DNA from: Sphingomonas sp. A2-49 | Lineage (GTDB): Bacteria > Pseudomonadota > Alphaproteobacteria > Sphingomonadales > Sphingomonadaceae | DNA: 64,000 bases | Reading direction: 5' to 3' | NCBI RefSeq assembly: GCF_025548555.1 | Contig: NZ_JAJLPA010000024.1 | Location: 1-64,000 of the forward strand | Part shown: one piece after another, positions 54,746 to 63,346 of the stretch | Numbering within the stretch: the stretch's first letter is position 1 | Layout: every line of letters starts with the position of its first letter | Program-made: the position numbers and the translations under genes | The notes under the pieces: model-generated | The model's input: only the letters and a program-made list of their open reading frames with translations | What the model was told of the DNA's origin: nothing | The model's database searches: none

Positions 54746-57151
54746 TCAGAACGCCCGCCGGACGCTCAGCCCGTACATTCTGGGTTCGCCGAACGTCGCG
54801 ACCGACAGGCCGGTCGCGTTGTAGAAGTCGAGCTCGGACTGGTAATAGACCTTGTTCGTCGCATTGGTGACGAATGCGCCCAGATCGATCCGGCTGCCCA
54901 GCGCGTCGGTCCAGTCGAGCCGCAGGTTGAGCAGCCCATAGGCGGGCTGCCGGTTCGTCGGCGACCCGGGTCCGAAGTCGCCTATCCCCGAATAGACGCT
55001 GCTCTGATAGGAATAGGTCGCCCCCGCCCAGACGGCACCCGCCTTGTCCGGCAGCGGCAGCCGCACCCTCGCACCGGCACTCACCTTAATACGCGGCGTC
55101 AGCGCGAACGGCAGGTCGGTGAGGTCGCGCCCGAGCGGCGTGACGTAGTTCTTGTATTGCGCGTCGATCAGCGAATAGGACAGGTTCATTTCGACGTTCC
55201 GGCCCGGCTTGATCCTGTTTTCCAGCTCGATGCCCTGGATCGAGGCGCGGGCGCCGTTGGCCGTCAGACCCTGCGGCGAACCGGCGATCACCGCGACCGT
55301 CAGCACCTGCGCATCGTCATACCAGCTTTTGTAGACGGCAAGATTGGAGCGCCCATTGATCCCGGCGAACGACCATTCGGTCTTCAATCCCCCCTCGATG
55401 TCGCGCACGCGCTCCGGACGGTAGCGGAAATAGGGCCCGAACTGCTGGCCGAGAACCGCAGAGATGATGTTGAAGCCGCCGCTCTTGTACCCCTGCCGCG
55501 TCGCCGCATACAGGAGCGTGCGGGGCGTGATCTGATAGTCGAGGCTCACGTTGTAGCTGTCGCCATCGTGCCGCGTGCTCGCGGAGATGTAGCAATCCGG
55601 ATAGACCGACCCGAAGCGCGTCAGGCACGGATCCCCGGGCTTCGGATTGATCGAATCCGACCCCGCCAGCGCGATGCCCTGCGTGATCTCATCCCACGTA
55701 TGGCGATATCCGGCGGTGAATTTCAGTCCCTCGGCCACGCGCGACAGATCGATCGTGCCCTGCGCGTAGACGCCGATCGTCCGGGTCACGAGGTCGAGCC
55801 TGAACGCATCGGCATAGTTCGCGCCGAACCGCTGGATGAACGTCTGCGACCCGCGCGGATTGCGGTTATGCTCGTAATAGCCGCCGAACTGCCAGCTGAG
55901 ATCGCCGAACGACTTGCCGGCCAGCCGCAATTCCTCGGTGATGGTGCGGACATCCGTATTCCATGTCCCGGGGTACGACCCGATCGAATCGACGATGGGC
56001 AGCGGGGTCGCATCCCCGTCCTCCGCCCGGCGATACTGTCGACGCGAGTAGGAGGCGATGTTCTTCAATTCGACCGCGTCGCCCAGCGATACCGTCGTCT
56101 TGTTGATGACGTTCAGGGTGCGGCCCTGGCTGAAGCCGGCTATGCCCTGGTTGATCTCCCGTACGCCGCGCGCCTGCTGCGCCTGGAAAAAGGGCAAGGC
56201 TTCCGGACGGATCGCCGGATTGACGCCGATCAGCACCATGCCCGGGCTGCGCTCGTCGTAATCGACGTAATTGGCGAGCAGGTAGTTCTCGAAGCCCGCG
56301 ACCGGCTGCGCCAGCAAACCGACCCGGAACGCATTGTAGTGCCGGTTCTCATAGGCGATCCCGGTACCGACATCGCGCGTATAGCCATCGCGTCGCCCGA
56401 TCTGGCCGGCGACCCGCAGCGCCAGCGCGTCCGAAACGATCGGCACGTTGACCGCACCGACGAATTCCGCCCGGCGGAAATCGCCGACGGTGACCTGGCC
56501 GAAGCCGCCGAATTCGTATCCCGGACGCTGCGGCTCGAACAGGATCGCGCCGCCGGTCGTGTTGCGGCCGAACAGCGTGCCTTGCGGCCCTTTGAGGACC
56601 TGGACCGACTGGAGATCGTAATAGATGCCGGGACCCGCGATAATCACCGGCACCTCGGATACGTAGCTGACGACCGAGGGGCCGCCGCCCGCCCCGCCGC
56701 CGGTCGACAGGCCGGTTTCGGTCTGGCCGCGCAGCGTGATGATTTCCTGGTTGCGATTGAACTGGCCGTTGACGTTCAGCGAGGGCACCGACTGCTGGAG
56801 GTCGAACAGCGACTGGACGCGGCCGCGGTCGAGCGCAGCCTGATCGAATGCGGTGACCGCCAACGGCACCTGCTGGAGCTTTTCGTCCTTACGACGCGCC
56901 GTGACGACGATATCGCCGATCGCGCCCTGCCCCGTGGCACCCTGACCGGTGACACCCTCACCGCCGACACCCCGACCCGTGGCACCCTGCCCGGCGACGT
57001 CCTGACCAGCGGCGTCCTGACCGGATTGGGCCTGCGCGGCCGGGGCCACGGACGCGTCGCTCGACTGGGCGGCTGCCGGACAGATGGCGAACGTCCCGAT
57101 CGTCGTGGCCAGGAGCATACCGACCGACCACCGCTGCGAAATCCTGCGCAT
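54746..57151 (-). CDS. TonB-dependent receptor with GQ-rich N-terminal linker
   Basis: 801 residues. Signal peptide MRRISQRWSVGMLLATTIGT... ends near AAAQ (about 29). Between it and the TonB box (GDIVVTARR) is a 45-residue tract of imperfect five-residue repeats (AGQDV, AGQGA, TGRGV, GGEGV, TGQGA), coded by 56933-57030. The plug has VQVLKGPQGTLFGRNTTGGAI, and the barrel ends MYGLSVRRAF. The type is that of the CirA/FyuA-like receptors used by sphingomonads for sugars and aromatics. First gene of the minus-strand operon. Confidence 0.9.
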   Translation of the reverse strand: MRRISQRWSVGMLLATTIGTFAICPAAAQSSDASVAPAAQAQSGQDAAGQDVAGQGATGRGVGGEGVTGQGATGQGAIGDIVVTARRKDEKLQQVPLAVTAFDQAALDRGRVQSLFDLQQSVPSLNVNGQFNRNQEIITLRGQTETGLSTGGGAGGGPSVVSYVSEVPVIIAGPGIYYDLQSVQVLKGPQGTLFGRNTTGGAILFEPQRPGYEFGGFGQVTVGDFRRAEFVGAVNVPIVSDALALRVAGQIGRRDGYTRDVGTGIAYENRHYNAFRVGLLAQPVAGFENYLLANYVDYDERSPGMVLIGVNPAIRPEALPFFQAQQARGVREINQGIAGFSQGRTLNVINKTTVSLGDAVELKNIASYSRRQYRRAEDGDATPLPIVDSIGSYPGTWNTDVRTITEELRLAGKSFGDLSWQFGGYYEHNRNPRGSQTFIQRFGANYADAFRLDLVTRTIGVYAQGTIDLSRVAEGLKFTAGYRHTWDEITQGIALAGSDSINPKPGDPCLTRFGSVYPDCYISASTRHDGDSYNVSLDYQITPRTLLYAATRQGYKSGGFNIISAVLGQQFGPYFRYRPERVRDIEGGLKTEWSFAGINGRSNLAVYKSWYDDAQVLTVAVIAGSPQGLTANGARASIQGIELENRIKPGRNVEMNLSYSLIDAQYKNYVTPLGRDLTDLPFALTPRIKVSAGARVRLPLPDKAGAVWAGATYSYQSSVYSGIGDFGPGSPTNRQPAYGLLNLRLDWTDALGSRIDLGAFVTNATNKVYYQSELDFYNATGLSVATFGEPRMYGLSVRRAF

Positions 57152-57169
57152 ATCCGTTCCTCCCCACTC

Positions 57170-57187
57170 CCCCGCATTCTCGCGGGG
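57170..57187 (-). other. Small hairpin in the leader of the receptor mRNA
   Basis: CCCCGC-ATTCTC-GCGGGG, directly before the GGAGGA ribosome-binding site. It could affect translation or stability; there is no other evidence. Confidence 0.35.
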
Positions 57188-57213
57188 TTCGCAGACCGGC
57201 CGATACCGCGAAA

Positions 57214-57227
57214 TGCAACGCGTTGCA
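57214..57227 (-). promoter_or_regulatory. LacI-type operator TGCAACGCGTTGCA at receptor promoter
   Basis: A perfect 14-bp palindrome with central CG, 63 bp before the receptor start. On the minus strand, TTGCAA and TATCGG are 17 bp apart, so the site covers the -35. A related CGTTGCAA block sits before the LacI gene itself at about 58327-58334, hinting at autoregulation. Confidence 0.65.
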
Positions 57228-57256
57228 ACACGAGTACGTGGTTTTCTTTGAATTGC

Positions 57257-58267
57257 TCAGCTTTCCCGAATGATAAGCTCGGTCGGCATGACGGCCGAGG
57301 TCGCCGTTTCGCCTGCAATCTGTTGCATCAGGCAATCGACGAGCAACGCGGCGGCCAATTGCGTGTCCTGACGGATGCTGGTGAGCGTCGGACGCACCTG
57401 ATAGGCCTGCGGAATATCGTCATATCCGATGACCGATACGTCCCGGGGCACGCGCAATGCCCTGTCGCTCAGGGCCGCGATCGCGGCGAGCGCGCCGGTG
57501 TCGCTGGCACAGAAGATCGCGTCGGGCGGCGGCGCGTCGCGGTCGAGATACGCGCGGATCGCCGCGAGGAACGCTTCGTAGGACAGGTCGGCGGGTTCCA
57601 GCACATCGAGCGCATATGCCTCGCCACTGCCCGACAGCCCCGCCTCGAGCCCCTCTTTCCGGGCGAGGATCTCATGATGGGATAGCGGTCCGACGAACAC
57701 TATCCGCGCGCGGCCCAACGCGACGAAGCGGCGCGCCGCAAGCCGTCCCCCCAGGCGATTGTCGGTGCCGACGGTGCAATAACGCTCGTCCGGATCGGCC
57801 ACCCCCCAGACCACGAAGGGCACCGACGTATCCGCGAGTGCCCGCAGGACGGGCATGCGCTGTCCCTGCCCGATGAAGATCACGCCGTCCGCGAGTTGCG
57901 AGGCGACCATATCCTCGTAGGTGCCGATCGATTCGTCGTCGGGCGAGTGGAGCAGGACGTCATGCTTCCTGGCATTCACCGCCTTCAGGACATCGGCGAA
58001 CAACTCGAAGTGAAAGGGTTGCGACACCCGCTGGTTGGGCAGGGACGGCAGGTCGAGGACAAGCGCGATCGTCTGCGCGCGGTTCTGCCGCAGGCGGCGC
58101 GCGCTCCGGTTGACCGCATAGCCCTGCTCGCGGGCGATCCCCATGATCCGCTGGCGCGTGGCCTCCTTCACGAGGGTGCTGCCGCTCATGACGCGGGACA
58201 CGGTCGCCTTCGAAACCCCGGCCAGCCGTGCGATTTCGTCCATCGTGCGTCGGTCGATCGTCAACAA
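57257..58267 (-). CDS. LacI-family transcriptional regulator
   Basis: 336 residues. HTH: MDEIARLAGVSKATVSRVMSGSTLVKEATRQRI, hinge NRSARRLRQ, effector domain with ADGVIFIGQGQ, VGTDNRLGG and VIGYDDIPQAYQVRPTLTSIRQD. I use TTG at 58267, because AGGAG lies 7 bp upstream; ATG at 58243 lacks a ribosome site but matches common family starts. It is transcribed in the same direction as the receptor, with the TGCAACGCGTTGCA site between them, and presumably controls that operon. Confidence 0.9.
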   Translation of the reverse strand: MLTIDRRTMDEIARLAGVSKATVSRVMSGSTLVKEATRQRIMGIAREQGYAVNRSARRLRQNRAQTIALVLDLPSLPNQRVSQPFHFELFADVLKAVNARKHDVLLHSPDDESIGTYEDMVASQLADGVIFIGQGQRMPVLRALADTSVPFVVWGVADPDERYCTVGTDNRLGGRLAARRFVALGRARIVFVGPLSHHEILARKEGLEAGLSGSGEAYALDVLEPADLSYEAFLAAIRAYLDRDAPPPDAIFCASDTGALAAIAALSDRALRVPRDVSVIGYDDIPQAYQVRPTLTSIRQDTQLAAALLVDCLMQQIAGETATSAVMPTELIIRES

Positions 58268-59052
58268 ACTGCTCCTGCATCATGAGGCGGTCATGCCCCA
58301 TGCCCCGGCGAACCGGACATGAGAACCGTTGCAAGGTTGAGACAATCCCCGGAATGTCAACCGTGGCGCGCCGCCGTGCCGATGTGGGTTTGCGCTGACG
58401 CGGCTTTCGAACGGAGATGCCGCTCTTTTCGACAGGGCAGACACGCCTGACCGGCGAAAAGCGCGTTCCGTTGGGTCTGACTGCCGAGGGCGCTGTGCAG
58501 ATGGTGTCGTTTTAGACGTGCCGCCAAAGCCTCGCATTTCACCGAGGCAACATCCAACCTCGGCAAATAGTATCTCGCGAAGATGGGATACACGATCATC
58601 AATATTCGTGGCATGCGCATGCGTGGACCAAGCGTTTCCCGAACCTAAACACTGCCAATTAAGTAATTGCAATTTTCGGGTATAATATAGTTGTCGGCTT
58701 GTCATTGGCCCGATCCATCCCTCTGCGTGCCTCGATCGTGGCCGGCGCGGTGGATGGCCGGTTGCGGGCCAACGGCGCATAGTCTGGTTCGCAATCTTTC
58801 AGCCGAAAGGCATGACGAATTTGACAGGCGTATTGCGCACGGCTCCTGTGGGTGCTGCACGCTTACTTTCGCGCAGGTCGCGACGTTTCGTCGTACGCTG
58901 CATCGTGCACGGTCCGGCCCGATGTCCACCCAACCCAGGGTCGATCTCAGGCCGGTCGATGGTCGGGCAACCGGGCTGCGGCAGGGACGGCAACCTCGTG
59001 TTGCTATCGCCAAAGGTCCGTCACCGTGCCCAGATGACCGACATAAAACGGC
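58268..59052. other. Gene-free stretch
   Basis: 785 bp in which no frame gives a recognisable protein. It is less GC-rich around 58600-58700, with a perfect TATAAT at 58681-58686 on the plus strand, without a matching -35. A CGTTGCAA block near 58327 belongs to the LacI gene. It may be decayed DNA. Confidence 0.5.
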
Positions 59053-59274
59053 ATGAACTGCATTCAGGCACGCCGCATATATCTGCACATCGCCGACCGC
59101 ATTCCCGGCCGAGCGCAAGCGGCGAACTTTCCGGTAGGCGCGCTGCTGCCGTCCGAACGCAATCTCGCGACACGGGTCGCGCTCAGCCGGTCCTGCGCAG
59201 GTCTATTTGCCTGCGGCGAGCGGCAGCGCCGCAGGTCCGTCGCGTGGCTCGCCGCGCGCGAGGCGATAGCGTAG
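59053..59274 (+). pseudogene. Relic of a GntR-family regulator (DNA-binding domain only)
   Basis: A 73-codon frame whose first 45 residues read ARRIYLHIADRI ... FPVGALLPSERNLATRVALSR. This is the winged-helix N-terminus of FadR/UxuR-type GntR regulators, including the near-invariant LPSER-LA. After SR, where PTVREAL would follow, the sequence departs into Arg/Ala-rich nonsense and soon stops; the effector domain is absent. The segment between IADRI and FPVGA is also altered. Most likely a degraded gene from a lost sugar locus. Confidence 0.55.
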
Positions 59275-59779
59275 CGGCAGAGGATTTCGGGTCATCGCCA
59301 GATTCCCGGATGATGGCTGAACGACGAACGCTGTGGTTAGGCCGATAAGGTTTTCGAGAAACATTTCGCCTCCATTTAAATCGATGACGCCCGCGTGCGT
59401 TTAAGGAACGCTCGGGTACGAGGTGCTCGCGACGCCAAGCAATCGTTCGCTAGTGTCGTTGTTTGTCCGGCAGCACGGTCACGTCGATTGCGGAGCCCTC
59501 TGCCTGCGACTGGATCCGATCATGTACGCCGCGCCATTCGGGAACCGAGCGCGACACTGGTTGATGGCGTTCGGATGAACGTCATCCCGCTGCGTCGCTT
59601 CGGTCAGCATTTCCTCGCCCTTCCCGGCGCGCGGTACCATCTTAGCCCGGAAGGCCGGGCTGTGGCTCCGGCGCGCTCGCTTGCTCGTTTCGCCTCCCGC
59701 GCGCGGTCAGCATGGCCGCTGTCGGATCGGCAATCCACGCAGCCCCCCAAAGATCCCACCATTGCACCACAGCGGCTCT
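59275..59779. other. Gene-free stretch
   Basis: 505 bp with no supported coding region, repeat or RNA. Frames that cross it have no family-like content. It continues the decayed region that starts at 58268. Confidence 0.5.
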
Positions 59780-60484
59780 CTACGGCGCACGGGCATCCTG
59801 GCGGAGCGGATCAAGCTCTTCCCGAGCGGTTGCGAGATCGCGGCGGAACGCCGGGTCGCCGTGGAGCCGGGCAACGACGGCGGCCGCAGCTTGGCGACCC
59901 GCCATGACCGCGCTGGCGTTGTGCGCGCCGCAGACGATGCGACTTTCGCCATAGTCGCGTCCGCGTGCAAGCAGTGGACCGGCGCGGTCCGGCATGAGTT
60001 CCGCGAGGACCAGCGAGGCCGCCGTCCCCCAGCTCGTATGCCCCGAGGGATAGTCGAAATCCGCCGCGAGCGGCTCGCGCGGCTGGCAGATGGGGCCCGG
60101 ATCGGCGAGGAACGGCCGACGGCGACCGTAGCCGGGCTTCACCGCCCTCACCGCGCTCGCCACGTCGCCGCGCATGCGGGTCAGCAATCGGGCGAGCGCC
60201 GGCGTTGCCTCGGTCGACAGCGTGCGCCCTGCGGCCGGCGTGAAGTCCGCGAGGATCGCGGGCACGCGCTCGTCGGTGTCGGCGATCGCCTGTTGCCAGC
60301 GCGGCGTTCCCGCAAACCGGCGGGTCGCACGAAACGTCGCGCGATCGGCGGCATCCTCCGGCGATCCCGCGACCGGGGCGGGCGGCAGCACGTCGCGCAA
60401 TGCGATGCCCGGCCCCGAAAGGTAGCGCTGCGCCGACGCCGGCGCGGCGAGCAGCAACAGCGGCAGGATGACCGCGGCGCGCAT
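59780..60484 (-). CDS. PAP2/class-A-like acid phosphatase, secreted, with altered third motif
   Basis: 234 residues with a signal peptide (MRAAVILPLLLLAAPASAQ). The bacterial nonspecific acid phosphatase motifs are Lys116-x6-Arg-Pro (KPGYGRRRP), PSGH at 146-149, and SR-x5-H at 181-188. The aspartate expected at HX3D is Ala192 (HNASAV), so the third motif is incomplete. The nucleophilic His188 remains. It would release phosphate from organic esters in the periplasm. It overlaps the receptor stop by 1 nt (TGATG) and sits behind a Pho box. Confidence 0.85.
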   Translation of the reverse strand: MRAAVILPLLLLAAPASAQRYLSGPGIALRDVLPPAPVAGSPEDAADRATFRATRRFAGTPRWQQAIADTDERVPAILADFTPAAGRTLSTEATPALARLLTRMRGDVASAVRAVKPGYGRRRPFLADPGPICQPREPLAADFDYPSGHTSWGTAASLVLAELMPDRAGPLLARGRDYGESRIVCGAHNASAVMAGRQAAAAVVARLHGDPAFRRDLATAREELDPLRQDARAP

Positions 60485-63237
60485 CAGAACCGCACCAGGG
60501 CACCGATGTAATAGGCGCGGCCGTTCGCAAGCTCTTCGCTCAGCAGATTGAATGCAGGCCCCGTGACGCGCGTGGGAAGATTGTCGGACAGGTTCTTGCC
60601 CTGCGCGACGATGGTCAGCGCACGCGACAGCTTCACGCGGACCTGTGCGTCGAACAGGTCGCTTGCCTTGTACCGGACATCCTGCGTCGGATCGGTGGTC
60701 GACACGGTGAGGAGCAACGGCGACAGGTGGTTCCATGCGCCCTGCACCGTCACGGGGCCGACGGTGTAGAAGACGCGGACGTTGCCGACGACATCGGCGC
60801 TCTCGACCAGGCTGGCGAGCTGGCGACGCGTCCCGTTCGCCATCATCACCGACGGAGCGGTGGGGTTCAGAAGCGTGAGGTTGGCGGACAGGCCGAGCCC
60901 ATCGAGCGGGCGCGGCAGGAAGGACATGCGCGTGACGACGGCGTTCAGTTCGACACGGCGGATCACCGTCCCGCTCGCGTTGACCGGCCGAATCGTCGTC
61001 ACCTGCGTCGTGACGCCGTTGTACGGCTGGAGCGCGGTGTTGCTGACCGTCAGGATCTCGTCGCGGATGGTCTTGATGAAGCCCGCGGCCGCAAACAGCA
61101 CGTCGCGGTTGACGTAATATTCGAGGCTGACGTCATAATTGTCGCTCCGGCGCGGGCGCAATTGCGCGTTGCCGGTGGTGATGGTGACGAAATTGGTGCC
61201 CGAATTTATCGCGATCGTCTGACGTCCGGCAAGGTCGCTGTAGTTGGGGCGAGCCAGCGTGCGGCCGAACGCCGCACGGGCGCGCAGCCTGCCCGTCACG
61301 TCCCAGTCGAGCTGCGCCGACGGCAGCCAGTCGTGATAATGCTGGCCCTGCTGGCCATAGGTTAGCGTCGTCGCCCTGCCCGCCGTGGTGATCGCATAGG
61401 AGCCGGTCGTCAGGTCGGTCGCCTCGTACCGCACGCCTCCGGTCAGCCGCAGCGTGTCGAGCGCGTAGCGACCGAGCAGATAGGCGGCCTTGATATCCTC
61501 GGTCAGCGTGTAATCCGATTGCAGCCCGGTCTGGACGTTGGTGGGATTGGCGGTGAACTTGCCCCGGTTGGCCGCGAAGAAGGCGCTGACCGCGTCGGGA
61601 TCGAAGAAGATCATCGTCTGCCCGTTGCCGTTGTACGGCGTGTAGCGCTGCGGCACGACGAAGGGGGCGAGCGAGGTCGCTCCGGCGACGGGGGTATAGT
61701 CGTTGACGGCGCGATCGTAGCGACGGTCGACGAATCGTGCGAACAGGCCCGTCGCGAAGCCGAAGCCGCGATCGGCGCTGTCGGTGTTGACCCGAAGATT
61801 GGCGCGCCCGGTCAACGCCTTTTCCTTCTGGTCGTCGGGGACGGTCTGATAGTCATAGATGCTGTAATTTGCCGCACCGAAGACATAGCCGGGGTTGGCG
61901 AAGTCGAACTGCGGGAACCGGCCGGGCGTGATCGTGTACCGGTATGCTAGGTTCGTCCCGCCAGGGATGCGGAACACCGCCGTCGTCGCGTCCTGACTAT
62001 AGGTCGCGATCGCGTAGTTCACGCCGAAATCGGCCTTGATGTGGCTGCCCGGATCGAGTTCGCCGTGGAAATCGCCGTACTGGATACCGCGCTTCTGGAA
62101 GAATTGGGACGCGTCCGCCTGCGCGTAGTTGCCGTTCGTGACGGAGCCGCCGGCGGTCGTGACGTTCACGATGTTGGCAAACCGGCCCGTCGCCGCGGTC
62201 ACCGTGGTGTTCGGCGTGACGCTGTTCGCCTGCCGGTCCTCGTCGTTTGTGTGATAGAATTTGGCGAAGGTGAGCGCGCCCTTGAACAGGACGTGGTCGT
62301 CGAATTCGAGCTTGGCGAATCCCCCGTAACGCTGGCGGAGATTGTCGTAGTGCAGCCAACGGCGTACCGACGGCACGACGGCGGCATTGCCCGCATCGCT
62401 CACCGCGGCGTTCAGCCTCTGCCCGGTCGTCGGATCGACGTAGAGCGGCGTGGTGCTGGCGGAGTTGAGCGACGCGCTGACCCGGCGGAAATAGCTGCCG
62501 GCGACCACCAGGCCGAACTTGTGGTCGGGACCGAACGTCGTCGCGCCGACGAGTTCGGCCTGCCCGGAGGGCGTGTTGCCGCCGCGCGTGCGCTGGAAGT
62601 CCCAGCGGCCGATGTCGAAGCGGCCGCCGAGGAACGGTTTTGCCCCATTGTCGAAGGCGCTGCGCGTGCGTAGGTTCGCGATGCCGCCGATGGCATTGCC
62701 GTTCATCGCGGCGTCCATCGACTTGTAAACCTCGACGCGGGCCGCGAGCGATGAGGGAATGACGTCGAGCGACACGTTGCGGCGGCTGATTTCGTTTGCG
62801 GGCAACGGCACGCCGTCGATCTCGACCAGGTTATAATCGGCGTTGAGCCCCCGGATCGACAGGAATTGCGCCTCGCCGCGGCCGTTGTTCTGGACCGTCG
62901 AGATGCCGGGAACGCGGGTCAGCGCCTCGCCCAGGCCGAAATCGGGCAGGGTTCCGATCTCATCCGAGCTGATGCTGTCCGAAATGACGCCGATGCTGCG
63001 CTTGGCGGCGATATCCTTGATCGCCTGCAACCGCGCGCCGGTGACGACGATGTCGGCGCCGGCCGAATCCTGCGGAACGGTCGCGGCCTCGGCAGTGGCG
63101 TCCTGCGACGTGACCGCCGTCGCATCGGTCGACCGGGGCGAGGGAGGCGATGCCCGATCCGTAGTCTGCGCCATGGCGGGCGCGGCCAGAGCCGTCGTCA
63201 TCAACAGGAAGGTGCGTGCCATGAACGATGCGGCCAC
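60484..63237 (-). CDS. TonB-dependent receptor (Xanthomonas/Caulobacter type)
   Basis: About 917 residues. The signal peptide ends near APAMAQ, the TonB box region is ADIVVTGARL, and the plug has GEALTRVPGISTVQNNGRGEAQFLSIRGLNADYNLVEIDG, the form typical of TIGR01782-type receptors. The barrel ends YYIGALVRF. GAGGAG lies 8 bp before GTG 63237, which I use; TTG 63240 and ATG 63222 are alternatives. First gene of an operon with the acid phosphatase, so the ligand is probably a phosphorylated compound. Confidence 0.88.
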   Translation of the reverse strand: MAASFMARTFLLMTTALAAPAMAQTTDRASPPSPRSTDATAVTSQDATAEAATVPQDSAGADIVVTGARLQAIKDIAAKRSIGVISDSISSDEIGTLPDFGLGEALTRVPGISTVQNNGRGEAQFLSIRGLNADYNLVEIDGVPLPANEISRRNVSLDVIPSSLAARVEVYKSMDAAMNGNAIGGIANLRTRSAFDNGAKPFLGGRFDIGRWDFQRTRGGNTPSGQAELVGATTFGPDHKFGLVVAGSYFRRVSASLNSASTTPLYVDPTTGQRLNAAVSDAGNAAVVPSVRRWLHYDNLRQRYGGFAKLEFDDHVLFKGALTFAKFYHTNDEDRQANSVTPNTTVTAATGRFANIVNVTTAGGSVTNGNYAQADASQFFQKRGIQYGDFHGELDPGSHIKADFGVNYAIATYSQDATTAVFRIPGGTNLAYRYTITPGRFPQFDFANPGYVFGAANYSIYDYQTVPDDQKEKALTGRANLRVNTDSADRGFGFATGLFARFVDRRYDRAVNDYTPVAGATSLAPFVVPQRYTPYNGNGQTMIFFDPDAVSAFFAANRGKFTANPTNVQTGLQSDYTLTEDIKAAYLLGRYALDTLRLTGGVRYEATDLTTGSYAITTAGRATTLTYGQQGQHYHDWLPSAQLDWDVTGRLRARAAFGRTLARPNYSDLAGRQTIAINSGTNFVTITTGNAQLRPRRSDNYDVSLEYYVNRDVLFAAAGFIKTIRDEILTVSNTALQPYNGVTTQVTTIRPVNASGTVIRRVELNAVVTRMSFLPRPLDGLGLSANLTLLNPTAPSVMMANGTRRQLASLVESADVVGNVRVFYTVGPVTVQGAWNHLSPLLLTVSTTDPTQDVRYKASDLFDAQVRVKLSRALTIVAQGKNLSDNLPTRVTGPAFNLLSEELANGRAYYIGALVRF

Positions 63238-63274
63238 CAAAAATCTCCTCTTTCCCCATGCAGGTCGAACGCCT

Positions 63275-63305
63275 ATTATTCACCATAGGTGACATAAGTG
63301 TGACG
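63275..63305 (-). promoter_or_regulatory. Pho box and -10 of the receptor-phosphatase operon
   Basis: On the minus strand: CGTCA-CACTTA-TGTCA, i.e. two TGTCA-type half-sites 11 bp apart (63290-63305), one mismatch from the PhoB consensus. About ten bases later comes AATAAT (63280-63275), 5 of 6 to the -10 consensus. This spacing is the standard PhoB-activated promoter, in which the box replaces the -35. Confidence 0.7.
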
Positions 63306-63346
63306 GTTTGCATAGCGGTGAATTCGCCGGCCGATGGAAAGGAATA

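Noticed and set aside
58280..58780. A 166-codon minus-strand frame in the gene-free region
   Set aside because: No start signal, no family resemblance and uneven codon use; treated as non-coding.
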